From the NCBI RefSeq assembly GCF_026183735.1, contig NZ_JAPFRE010000025.1, positions 85,343 through 149,342 on the forward strand: 64,000 nucleotides of DNA, read 5' to 3'. This DNA is from Alteromonas sp. ASW11-130. GTDB taxonomy: Bacteria; Pseudomonadota; Gammaproteobacteria; Enterobacterales; Alteromonadaceae. Shown in pieces: positions 55,965 through 64,000 of this stretch. The notes under the pieces were generated by a model. That model saw only the letters and a list, made by a program, of their open reading frames with translations. It had not been told where the DNA came from and made no database searches. Made by a program: the position numbers and the translations under genes. The stretch's first letter is position 1. Every line of letters begins with the position of its first letter.

Positions 55965-56706
55965 AAGACAGGGTCCGATGAACAATGATAGTGAACGAGG
56001 GAGATCACCGCTTTCGCGGTGACGACGAGGTGTTTGTGTCGCTTTGCGGTAAACCATCACTACGATGTCATAAAAAAGATTCGTCACCCTGTCGAAAGAC
56101 AGGGTCCCCTGAACAATTATAGTGAACGAGGAAGATCACCGCATTTGCGGTGATGACGAGATGTTTGTGTCGATTTGCGGTAACCCCTGTCACAATGTCG
56201 TAAAAAAGATTCGTCACCTTGTCGAAAGACAGAGCCCCTTGAACAATGATAGTGAACGAGGGAGATCACCGCATTCGCGGTGACGACGAAATGAGAGTCA
56301 CCCTGTCGAAAGACAGGGTCCGATGAACAATGATAGTGAACGAGGGAGATCACCGCGTTCGCGGTGACGACGAAGTGAGAGTCACCCTGTTGAAAGACAG
56401 AGCCCCCTGAACAATGATAGTGGACGAGGGAGATCACCGCTTTCGCGGTGACGACGAAATGAGAGTCACCCTGTCGAAAGACAGGTTCCCCTAAACAATG
56501 ATAGTGAACGAGGGAGATCACCGCGTTCGCGGTGATGTCGAGGTGTTTGTGTCGCTTTGCGGTAAACCATCGTCGCAATGTCATAAGAAAGTTCGTCACC
56601 CTGTCGAAAGACAGGGCCCCCTGAACAATGATAGTGGACGAGGGAGATCACCGCGTTTGTGGTGACGACGAAATACTGGTTCAGTTTTGGTGGTGATGAC
56701 GAGATG
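55951..56706. repeat. Array of seven 84-bp or 130-bp palindromic repeat units
   Basis: Unit starts are near 55951, 56082, 56212, 56297, 56381, 56465 and 56595. Each has a first palindrome ACCCTGTC-GAAA-GACAGGGT, a spacer AACAATGATAGTGAACGAGG, and a second palindrome TCACCGCG-TT-CGCGGTGA then GACGA. Short units (~84 bp) join directly through AATGAGAGTC. Long units (~130 bp) carry an extra ~46-bp segment (TGTTTGTGTCGCTTTGCGGT…). Minus-strand open frames across the array are artefacts of the repeat. A REP/BIME-like intergenic element. Confidence 0.93.
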
Positions 56707-56726
56707 ATTGTTAACCTGATAGACAC

Positions 56727-57443
56727 TCAACGGTTCGCGGTTAACTTTTCAGGCTCATCGAAAATTTCCATTACGACTTTTCGGTCAAAAAATGCTTCCT
56801 CAATTGTCGCCGTTGCCGCAAACTTTTCTCCTACTGAAGCAGTAATAATTTGTTCCGATTTTACCCCTGCCTGGGTTAAAAATTGCTTTACAGACAGGGC
56901 TCGTTGCATAGAGAGTGCTTCGTTGTAGTCTTCGTCGCCGCGACTATCAGCATGACCCGTTACTCTAACGCGCAACTTTTGGTTGTGTAAGAGTGCGGCT
57001 GCCAATAGCTTGAGTTGTTCCGCATAGGGCGGTTCAATAGAATACGACCCCGTTTTGAACTGTACCGCTTGTTCTAGAGCAAACGATGATAATTCCGGCG
57101 TATGCAGCATTGCTAATTCAGCAGCCTTTACACGTTTAGTTAGCGCATAGTTTTCGGCTCCCAATTGGCTAAGTGCTTGCGTTGATTTGGTAAGTTCAGC
57201 TTGCTTTTTGAGCAAGCTTTCTTTTTGGACTTCATCGTTTCCGATCATCGCGCCGATTATTCCCGCCACACCAGCACCAATTGGGCCTGCCACGATGGCC
57301 CCAATAACCGCTCCGGTGCTCAAGCCGATAGCAATAGATTTATCTTGTTGGTGATTTTCATCACCTTTAGCGGCTACCGAAGCAGGCAGGATAAGTGTAA
57401 CAATTGAAGCTGCGATGAAGGTTTGTTTTAGTGTATTTGTCAT
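56727..57443 (-). CDS. pdsO: OmpA-family protein, PdsO-like (sortase-associated)
   Basis: 238 residues. Signal peptide ending near ASVAAKG, a Gly-rich segment (STGAVIGAIVAGPIGAGVAG) that could span or sit in a membrane, a coiled coil (about 75-110), then an OmpA_C peptidoglycan-binding domain with VTGHADSRGDEDYN (Asp) and FFDRKVVMEI (Arg). It matches the PdsO family of the proteobacterial dedicated sortase system, and the neighbours pdsR/pdsS support this. A role anchoring the system in the envelope is inferred. Confidence 0.8.
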   Translation of the reverse strand: MTNTLKQTFIAASIVTLILPASVAAKGDENHQQDKSIAIGLSTGAVIGAIVAGPIGAGVAGIIGAMIGNDEVQKESLLKKQAELTKSTQALSQLGAENYALTKRVKAAELAMLHTPELSSFALEQAVQFKTGSYSIEPPYAEQLKLLAAALLHNQKLRVRVTGHADSRGDEDYNEALSMQRALSVKQFLTQAGVKSEQIITASVGEKFAATATIEEAFFDRKVVMEIFDEPEKLTANR

Positions 57444-58177
57444 AGCTGTACTCTTTCTATTAAGAATTATGGGTGAAGAGCACTTATTAAATCGAAGTTT
57501 TCTGTCAAACTACGAAAGGAAAAGTGGAAATATGGAGAACAAAAGAGGCGCGGTTGCCACAATTCAGTTTGGAAGCGAGCCTCCCCCCTCTAACGTGGTG
57601 GGTATATATATGTTGCACTACAGATATCAAAACGCAGATTATATATTGATTTTAGCTTTGTTTATTTCTGTAAATCGCTATCAGCCTGCCCAGCAAACTG
57701 AGCTCTGACGCCTGGCTCCAATGGCAGTATTCATACTCTGCATCTAGATAGAACAGCTCCAATAAGAAATAGTCTCGCGCATAAATACTATAACGTTGTA
57801 TCTCGGTTTTTTAATATTAAACCTATGTGGTCACTTTTATAGGGTCGATAGAAAATAGAGGCCTCAGATATGCGTTCGCGTTATAATTTACTTTCGCTCT
57901 CAGCATATAAACACATTGATCATCAATTCGAACTGCACAAAACTTCCATTGCGTATATAGGTCATAACCAGCAAACGCGGTGGGACCAGAAAAGATAATG
58001 CAATCAAACTACTTTGCGATAACGCCAAGTAAGACTTTACTCTTCAACCCCCACCAAATCGTTGAACTCTAAATATGGCAGGAAAATGGCAATGTAGGGG
58101 AAATAGCTAACTGTTTCTGACCGCCAATGAAAACTATCGTATAGTAGCGAAATATCGTATTTAGATAGGCGTTACCT
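57444..58177. other. Gene-free region between pdsO and pdsR; possible remnant on the minus strand
   Basis: 734 nt with no sortase or sortase-target gene. A minus-strand frame is open from 58008 to 57652 except for three clustered stops at 57814-57825, and the flanking stretches look partly protein-like (YTQWKFCAVRIDDQCVYM; YFLLELFYLDAEYEYCHWSQ). There is no start codon at the left end of the message and no family is recognised. It may be decayed coding sequence or chance. Confidence 0.3.
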
Positions 58178-58867
58178 ATGCCTCGCACCATTGCGCTAGT
58201 AGAAGATGATAAAGCCATTCGGGAAAACTACATAATTGCTTTACGCGCACAAGGATATACTGTCCACGCATTTGGGGACCGGCCATCGGCTTCGAAAGCT
58301 TTTGAAAATTCACTACCAGACTTAGCCATCATAGATATTGGATTGGTAGATGAAATGGAGGGTGGTTTTTTACTTTGTCAGCAGTTAAGGCAACTCTCAC
58401 AAACCTTACCCATCATTTTTTTCACGGCACGAGATAACGATGTGGATACCATTAGTGGCTTCCGCATGGGGGCGGATGACTATTTGACGAAAGATATCAG
58501 TATGGCCCATTTGCTTGCCCGAATTGCCGCACTTTTTCGCCGTACTGACTTGCTTTCTACGCCTTCACAGCAAAGTGAACAGATACGTTTAAACCACCTA
58601 TTGGTTGATGTAAGTCGCATGACAGTGAGCTGGAAGGAACGACCTGTAGCGTTAACGGTAACCGAATTTTGGATGTTACATGCCATTATCAAGCGACCTG
58701 GCCACGTAAAAAGCCGTCAACAATTAATGGACGAATCACAAATGGTGGTCGACGACTCCACGATTACTTCACACATTAAACGTATGCGCAAAAAATTTGT
58801 GCAATTAGATCCAGATTTTGATCACATTGAAACCGTATATGGCATGGGCTACCGCTGGCAGAGTTAA
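58178..58867 (+). CDS. pdsR: PdsR-like OmpR-family response regulator
   Basis: 229 residues. Receiver domain with acidic pocket VEDD (10-11), phospho-acceptor Asp53 in LAIIDIG, FFTARD and the conserved Lys in YLTKD. Winged-helix DNA-binding domain with LTVTEFWMLHAIIKRPGHV, SRQQLMDE, TITSHIKRMRKKF and GMGYRW. Only 3 nt separate it from the kinase gene. It corresponds to the response regulator of the proteobacterial dedicated sortase system. Confidence 0.88.
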   Translation: MPRTIALVEDDKAIRENYIIALRAQGYTVHAFGDRPSASKAFENSLPDLAIIDIGLVDEMEGGFLLCQQLRQLSQTLPIIFFTARDNDVDTISGFRMGADDYLTKDISMAHLLARIAALFRRTDLLSTPSQQSEQIRLNHLLVDVSRMTVSWKERPVALTVTEFWMLHAIIKRPGHVKSRQQLMDESQMVVDDSTITSHIKRMRKKFVQLDPDFDHIETVYGMGYRWQS

Positions 58868-58870
58868 TTA

Positions 58871-61039
58871 ATGCGTTTTAGATTTTCTATCCGTTTCCAA
58901 CTGGTCATTCTCTCGTTATTTTTATTCACCATCCCTTGGCTGGGATATCAATATGTGTGGGAAGTCGAAGAATACCTTCGTAATGGCCAAGAACAAACCA
59001 TGCTGGGAACGGCGCGCGCTGTAGCCACTGCGTTGCATGAAAGAAAAGCATTGTTTGAAAGTCGCTCATCCTATTTACAGAATATTCGTCCGGGCACCGA
59101 CTTGTACGCTCCTCAATTAGACAACCCAATTCGATTAGACGGTAAATTTGATGATTGGCAGGACATTATTCGCCTTGCTCAAGTTTACGGTAACAACAAA
59201 GTCGTTCAGCGGTACATAGCTGACAACTCCACTACATCTCTAAGCTTTACCCATATGGTCGGTAAGTATGAGCAATATCTGTACGCTATGTTTAAGGTCG
59301 AAGATGAACAGTTAATTTGGCGCAATAATAAAAGTTTGAAAATAGATAAAAGCGACCATTTGTTAATCAGTCTGCTCGACAAGCATGGAAAGTTTTCTCG
59401 TTACAGCATTTCTCCCTATCAACCTGGCTGGATAAATGCCTATCGCTTGGATGATGACTCCGCTCATATTTTTCCCATTGAGAATGCGCTAGAAATTCAG
59501 GGCCACTGGCGACAAACCCAGACGGGTTACAATATTGAATTGCGTTTCCCATTGTCCCTGTTTTCAGGATCACTTGCCTTCGCTTTGGTAGATGTAGATG
59601 ATCCCCTCACACGCGAAAAAAAATACGCTATTGGTACCGCCGATCCAAACCAGTTCGATAAGCTAGGTACGGTTGTCTCTCCTTCTCCAGAAATTGAGCA
59701 GATTTTAGCTGGGTTAAAATACGCAGATTCTAGAGTATGGGTAGTCGATCGACATCAGCGAGTTTTAGCAAAAGCGGGGAATATTCAAGCTGCAACAGGC
59801 GTACGGGTGAAACCCCGTAAACAGTTTGACTGGGCATGGTTAAATTGGATTGAGAAACACTGGATCCTACCTGTGTACTATCACATCTTGACTCGTCCGC
59901 CGGATAATTTTGTGGATGAACTGGAAAATGCCTATGAAATCGAAACCCAGGGTGTCAAAACTGCATTAGCAGGTCGTGCCGAATCCTTGTGGCGTTTAAC
60001 ACCGGATAACCGAGCAGTCATTTTATCCGCATCCCACCCTATCTTTATTGATGGTGAAGTGAGAGGGGCTGTCATAGTAGAGCAAACTACCCACGGCATC
60101 CGAACCTTACGCAATCGCGCCTTAGAACAGTTATTTCACGTCATTATCGCGGTGATGCTATTAGGCACGCTGGGGTTATTTCTGTTTGCTAATCGTATAT
60201 CGTCACGTATCAGAAGGCTACGGGATCAGACCGAAAGTGTCATCGACGAGAGTGGTAAAATTGTTGGTCAACTTAGCACTGCCAGACAACAAGACGAAAT
60301 AGGCGACCTATCTCGAACCTTTGCGACGGTCATTGAGCGGTTGCAACAGTATAATTCATACCTCGAAAACATGGCTTCGCGGTTATCTCACGAACTACGC
60401 ACCCCTATTGCAATCGTTAAGTCATCATTAGACAACTTAAAACAGTTTAACACTGAATCCAACAATGAAGGCTTCATCGAAAGAGCCCAGGACGGGATCA
60501 CTCGGCTCAGTACCATATTAAACCGCATGAGTGAGGCCACACGACTTGAGCACGCAATTACGCAGGAAGAATCTGAACGTGTCGACCTGACAAACTTACT
60601 TTCGGCTTGTTTCGCTGGTTATCAGCAGGCTTACGACACCCGAAAATTCGTTTTTTCCAAAGAAATTGATCTCGGATTAATTAAAGGCGTACCCGAATTA
60701 CTTGTTCAAATGTTAGACAAGGTTGTCAGTAATGCGGTTGAATTTAGTCAACCCGATGACACAATAACCTTGCAAGTATGCCAAAGTGGAAAATATTTAC
60801 AGGTTAAAGCGGTTAATCCCGGGCCATTGTTGCCCAATGATATGCAAGATGAATTGCTTCAATCTATGGTATCGGTCCGAACGGACGTAAGTCATCAGGA
60901 TACGACCACCGCCCCCCACCTGGGCTTAGGTTTGTATATTGCCAATACCATAGCAATGTTTCACAAAGGCCACTTACAGATTAACAACCTCGCGGATCAT
61001 TCGGGGGTGGTTGTCACAATTTCACTTCCCAAATTGTAA
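58871..61039 (+). CDS. pdsS: PdsS-like sensor histidine kinase
   Basis: 722 residues. N-terminal membrane helix (LVILSLFLFTIPWLGYQYVW), a large periplasmic sensor (about 35-415) including a CBM9-like DOMON fold (IRLDGKFDDWQD … YNIELRFPLSLF), a second helix (FHVIIAVMLLGTLGLFLF), HAMP, the H-box SRLSHELRTPIAIVK and a HATPase with an N-box (DKVVSNAVEFS) and G-box (HLGLGLYIANTIAMFHKG). This architecture and length match the sortase-system kinase. It senses an envelope or polysaccharide signal by inference. Confidence 0.88.
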   Translation: MRFRFSIRFQLVILSLFLFTIPWLGYQYVWEVEEYLRNGQEQTMLGTARAVATALHERKALFESRSSYLQNIRPGTDLYAPQLDNPIRLDGKFDDWQDIIRLAQVYGNNKVVQRYIADNSTTSLSFTHMVGKYEQYLYAMFKVEDEQLIWRNNKSLKIDKSDHLLISLLDKHGKFSRYSISPYQPGWINAYRLDDDSAHIFPIENALEIQGHWRQTQTGYNIELRFPLSLFSGSLAFALVDVDDPLTREKKYAIGTADPNQFDKLGTVVSPSPEIEQILAGLKYADSRVWVVDRHQRVLAKAGNIQAATGVRVKPRKQFDWAWLNWIEKHWILPVYYHILTRPPDNFVDELENAYEIETQGVKTALAGRAESLWRLTPDNRAVILSASHPIFIDGEVRGAVIVEQTTHGIRTLRNRALEQLFHVIIAVMLLGTLGLFLFANRISSRIRRLRDQTESVIDESGKIVGQLSTARQQDEIGDLSRTFATVIERLQQYNSYLENMASRLSHELRTPIAIVKSSLDNLKQFNTESNNEGFIERAQDGITRLSTILNRMSEATRLEHAITQEESERVDLTNLLSACFAGYQQAYDTRKFVFSKEIDLGLIKGVPELLVQMLDKVVSNAVEFSQPDDTITLQVCQSGKYLQVKAVNPGPLLPNDMQDELLQSMVSVRTDVSHQDTTTAPHLGLGLYIANTIAMFHKGHLQINNLADHSGVVVTISLPKL

Positions 61040-62113
61040 TTATTTTGTTTGTGTAAAAGAATGATCTGGTACATTCTTAAGCATCATCGATTCTTTGCGT
61101 TTCGCCAGCATTCTGGCGTATCGACGCATGCTCACAGCGTTATCTTTTTCGTCTAGAATATCTACACCCAACAACCGCTCTAATAAGTCCTCAAGGGTAA
61201 TAATACCTTCCAAGCCGCCATATTCGTCCACTACCAGCAACATATGACGACGCTTTTGCAAAAAATGATCAAATGTAGATGAAAGCGGCATAGTATTGAG
61301 TACTGTGACCATTTTCTTCAGATAGGTCGCCAACGGCTTATCCTCATTCCCTCTAGCTTTGGCTAACAGTAAGTCAGTGCGCATGACGTAACCCGTAATA
61401 TCTTCGTTATCGTCTTCTGAGTACAGCGGAATACGTGAATACTCGATATCACTGTGTTTATGAAAGAATTCTGAAACTAACATAGTTTCATTAGCAGAAA
61501 ACATTTGAGTTCGATGGGTCATCGCATCTTTTACTTTAAACTCATGTAAGGTAAGTAAGCTTTGTAAAAAAGCGGCTTCGTGGTTGGCTAATTGGCCCTC
61601 CTGACTGGATACTTCAGCCATGGCCTGCATCTCGTTTCTGCTTAATCCTCGTAATGGACTGTCTTCTTTGAAGCTTTTGGTCATCCAACGGGACATCACT
61701 ACAAAAGGGTGAAGGACAAGCGTTAAATATTTGAGGAAATACGCGGTAATCGGGGCTAATGCGCGCCAATAAGTAGCGCCAAGAGTTTTAGGAATAATTT
61801 CAGAAAAAACCAATATCAAAAATGTCAAAATAGCGGATATTAGGCCGAGGTACGCATCGCCGAAAACGATTGCAGCCTGTGCTCCTGCGCCAGCAGCTCC
61901 CATCGTATGAGCAATAGTATTTAGCGTTAGGATGGCGGAAAGCGGGTTATTAATATTGTCAGTGAGCTTGCGTAGCAACACCCCGCTTTTCTTACCCTCA
62001 GCTTCTAAAACCGAAACATAAGCAGGCGATACGCTTAATATCACCGCCTCGGCTATTGAGCAAAGAAAAGAAAACCCAAGTGCGATAAGCACATAAAACA
62101 TCAACAACAACAT
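61040..62113 (-). CDS. CNNM/DUF21-CBS domain membrane protein (CorC/hemolysin family)
   Basis: 357 residues. DUF21 membrane domain (about 1-150) with FSFLCSIAEAVILSVSPAYV, LTLNTIAHTMGAAGAGAQAA and FSEIIPKTLGATY, then a CBS pair (about 195-325) with VKDAMTHRTQM, SRIPLYSED and LLVVDEYGGLEGIITLEDLL. It lacks the C-terminal CorC_HlyC domain of larger relatives. CNNM proteins are linked to Mg2+/divalent-cation efflux or sensing. Confidence 0.9.
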   Translation of the reverse strand: MLLLMFYVLIALGFSFLCSIAEAVILSVSPAYVSVLEAEGKKSGVLLRKLTDNINNPLSAILTLNTIAHTMGAAGAGAQAAIVFGDAYLGLISAILTFLILVFSEIIPKTLGATYWRALAPITAYFLKYLTLVLHPFVVMSRWMTKSFKEDSPLRGLSRNEMQAMAEVSSQEGQLANHEAAFLQSLLTLHEFKVKDAMTHRTQMFSANETMLVSEFFHKHSDIEYSRIPLYSEDDNEDITGYVMRTDLLLAKARGNEDKPLATYLKKMVTVLNTMPLSSTFDHFLQKRRHMLLVVDEYGGLEGIITLEDLLERLLGVDILDEKDNAVSMRRYARMLAKRKESMMLKNVPDHSFTQTK

Positions 62114-62326
62114 AATAGTATTCCATTAGCGGAAATAGAAATAATCAATTTGTCTCCAAAAAAGTTGTTCAAATTGAGCGAATATACCGTAAGTAAGCAG
62201 AAGCATTTGAATAAGGTGTTTGTCGCTGTATTTTTACATGGGTAAATAAACAAATACAGTTTTGTGGGCTATTTTGTGGAATTTCAACATCTGCCATCTC
62301 GCACAACACTTACTGGAGGATTCGGT

Positions 62327-62950
62327 TTGCGCGTATTGACAATTATTTTTAGCATTCTTATCACTGCTGGCTGTACTACCTTACCCGATCAGCCTGTGCC
62401 AGTTGCTATTGACGGTAAAAGCCGTGCCATAGTATTTGATGTGGATGGTACACTAACGCCAAAGCCAATTGCTATCAATACCGCAAGAGAAAACGCCGCG
62501 CGGGCCGTAAATTTGTTTGCAGAGAACGGTTACACCATTATTTATCTCAGTGCACGCAACCTATTTTTTCAATTTCCCATTCCTGACTGGCTTCAAGAAA
62601 ATGATTTTCCCGCAGGCATAATTCATGTTCCACGTACTCACGCAGAGCACTTTAACCCAGCGGAGTTTAAAGCTGGTATGTTACAAAAATATGTCGATGA
62701 GGGATGGATGCTGGTCGCAGCCTATGGCGATACGCATACGGATTTTGAAGCTTATTCACAAGTAGGTATACCTAGAGAGCGTATTTTCGCCGTACAACGA
62801 GAAGACGCTGAACAGTGCCAATTAACCGAGCAAATATGGGCCGAATGTTTGACTGGCTGGCAACCGCATTTCGAACAGATTATGCAGATAATTTCCCTAG
62901 AAGGCACCTCGGGGGATACCCAACCACCCATGCTGAACTCATCACCCTAA
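62327..62950 (+). CDS. LNS2/HAD-family lipoprotein with TTG start
   Basis: About 207 residues. A TTG at 62327 has a perfect GGAGGA 6 nt upstream and gives MRVLTIIFSILITAGC, a lipoprotein signal with lipobox TAGC. The mature part is HAD-like: IVFDVDGTLTPKP (nucleophile DxDGT), IIYLSARN (Thr/Ser motif II) and AYGDTHTDFEAY (acidic motif IV), in the style of LNS2 lipin-like domains. A periplasmic phosphatase is likely; the substrate is unknown. An in-frame GTG at 62264 is open but would bury the signal peptide. Confidence 0.8.
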   Translation: MRVLTIIFSILITAGCTTLPDQPVPVAIDGKSRAIVFDVDGTLTPKPIAINTARENAARAVNLFAENGYTIIYLSARNLFFQFPIPDWLQENDFPAGIIHVPRTHAEHFNPAEFKAGMLQKYVDEGWMLVAAYGDTHTDFEAYSQVGIPRERIFAVQREDAEQCQLTEQIWAECLTGWQPHFEQIMQIISLEGTSGDTQPPMLNSSP

Positions 62951-63748
62951 ATTAACTATTTGTTTAAAGGTAAAGCGGTTGTTCCGATTATCTATATCAG
63001 AAACTTTGATATTTTTATGAACGTGGTTAATGACTCATTCCGTATGTTTTTAGACCCTACCCGCGGATTTTGTTTGTAAGATAAGAGGCTAGGAATACTG
63101 TGCTTGGTTACCGGGCCTACGCATATACATCACCATTTCAAGCGGATTGCTCTTTAGTTTGTGCCCCCAGCGCGGGTTCGCAAATTGTAGAATAGCGTCA
63201 TTTTCGATAGTAATGGTCACTAGGTGCCATTGTTTAAGGAAATGAATATAAACAGGCTATGATAAAGCATGGAGGTTGCGGTAAAACACATGAAACCGCT
63301 ATGTACACTTCGTGCAAAACGGCATGGCTGAGCGCGTATACACAACAACCTTTAACAAGGTTTTATTCATTCATAGATTTGTAGTAGCTCGTGGGAGATG
63401 CCTTGAGTCAATGAAAGAGTTCTAATTGTCCTGCAAAGGTAAGTTAACAGACCGAATCATACGAACAATAAAGCGTTTAACGCTTTCCGTGATGCGCTCT
63501 CGGATCGTGAGCTAACTTTGGAGTTTAGCGCAATTAAACTTAGTTATATCGCCGGAGTAAATAAGGCGCCCGCCATTACACCAATAGCGACTTGATGAGA
63601 ACAATAGAAATTGAACAGCGATTTCGAGCCTAAACGTACTGTAGTTCTACAGCGCGAAAAGTTGTCCACACTGTCTCCTGTCCGCTTACCATACTTCACT
63701 AAAACAAGTTTAAAACGTATCAATGTAATTCCGAACGGGTCGCAAAAA
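62951..63748. other. Gene-free region before tuf
   Basis: Nearly 800 nt with no supportable gene. A 63-codon frame at 63611-63802 overlaps the tuf terminator and is rejected. No tRNA was recognised here. Confidence 0.5.
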
Positions 63749-63775
63749 GCAAAAAAGGCCGCTTACGCGACCTTT
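63749..63775 (-). terminator. Rho-independent terminator of tuf
   Basis: On the minus strand AAAGGTCGC / GCGGCCTTT forms a 9-bp stem (one G-U) with a GTAA loop, followed by TTTTTTGC, 28 nt after the tuf stop. Confidence 0.9.
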
Positions 63776-63802
63776 CTATGGATGACTCAATGTCAGCTTT
63801 GA

Positions 63803-64000
63803 TTATTCGATAATCTTAGCTACAACACCAGCACCTACGGTACGACCACCTTCACGGATTGCGAAGCGTAGACCTTCGTCCATCGCGATAGGAGCAATCA
63901 GTTCAACTTCGAACTTAAGGTTGTCACCAGGCATTACCATTTCCACACCTTCAGGAAGCTGTACGGCACCAGTTACGTCAGTTGTACGGAAGTAGAACTG
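63803..64000 (-). CDS. tuf: Elongation factor Tu, C-terminal 65 residues (cut by window edge)
   Basis: Minus-strand translation of 64000-63803 gives [18 protein letters not shown] through [20 protein letters not shown] and a TAA stop, the unmistakable domain 3 end of EF-Tu, which delivers aminoacyl-tRNA to the ribosome. Codon use is strongly biased, as expected for a highly expressed gene. The rest lies beyond the window. Confidence 0.98.
   Translation of the reverse strand, partial: QFYFRTTDVTGAVQLPEGVEMVMPGDNLKFEVELIAPIAMDEGLRFAIREGGRTVGAGVVAKIIE

Noticed and set aside
55951..56706. CRISPR array
   Set aside because: Units are 84-130 bp with near-identical content throughout; there are no short repeats separated by unique spacers and no cas genes nearby.
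56117..56726. Long minus-strand ORFs across 56117-56726
   Set aside because: They are translations of the 84/130-bp palindromic repeats, repeating the same SLVHYHCS-type text; no ribosome-binding site or family.
57415..57708. 97-codon plus-strand frame in the pdsO upstream region
   Set aside because: Overlaps the start of pdsO antisense; no ribosome-binding site and no recognisable domain. Checked as a possible sortase remnant and rejected.
63160..63200. tRNA-like GGGTTCGCAAAT segment before tuf
   Set aside because: The T-loop match is imperfect and no acceptor or anticodon arm could be built around it.
63611..63802. 63-codon frame before tuf
   Set aside because: Overlaps the tuf terminator hairpin and reaches the tuf stop; TTG start with no support.

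Overview
The window is a chromosomal segment of a marine gammaproteobacterium, most likely of the Alteromonadales (Alteromonas or a close relative). This is judged from the protein sequences, the gamma-type gene order (ftsN-hslV-hslU, priA-rpmE, metJ/metF, ftsYEX-rsmD with rpoH, sfsA-dksA-gluQ-pcnB-folK-panBC, yadGH) and the mix of TonB receptor, EAL/HDOD and marine sortase-regulator genes. No rRNA, tRNA, CRISPR array or insertion sequence was recognised. Conserved housekeeping blocks are interrupted by accessory blocks, which hold most of the interest.

Layout. 1-3195: 5'-truncated beta-propeller/amidohydrolase. 3265-4809: HMG-CoA reductase. 5226-10448: an accessory operon with a CvaA/HlyD-type membrane fusion protein, a C39-peptidase ABC exporter, a single-domain LuxR-type regulator, a small two-helix membrane protein, a 61-residue double-glycine-leader peptide and an ATP-grasp ligase. 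It reads as an undescribed graspetide-like (omega-ester/amide) RiPP locus. 10492-18956: hslU, hslV (with a sigma-32-type promoter), ftsN, priA, rpmE, malic enzyme, metJ and metF with Met boxes. 19036-25077: yihY, a DUF2959 lipoprotein, a small membrane protein, pip, dtd, yiiD and rpoH. 25411-28054: a tandem pair of EAL-HDOD proteins between rpoH and ftsX. 28699-33605: ftsX-ftsE-ftsY, rsmD, yjaG and yhgN. 34011-41306: pepB, sfsA, dksA, gluQ, pcnB (apparently starting at a non-canonical AUC/AUU codon), folK, panB and panC.

41529-52788 is an accessory insertion relative to the enterobacterial panC...yadH order. It holds a 2OG-Fe(II) oxygenase, an unknown 246-aa protein, two TPR-sulfotransferases, a large TonB-dependent receptor, PanP (a PLP-dependent aspartate decarboxylase that would supply beta-alanine to PanC, since no panD is seen) and a degenerate EAL protein. 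52808-55189: a TrmB-like methyltransferase and yadH/yadG. 55338-55964: an AhpD-like protein whose 3' end runs into an array of seven 84/130-bp repeat units (55951-56706). 56727-61039: the OmpA-like protein, response regulator and histidine kinase typical of the proteobacterial dedicated sortase (Pds) system, but without the sortase or its target. The window ends with a CNNM/CBS protein, an LNS2-like HAD lipoprotein that starts at TTG, and the C-terminal end of EF-Tu.

All functional calls come from reading motifs and comparing with remembered family sequences. No database search was run.
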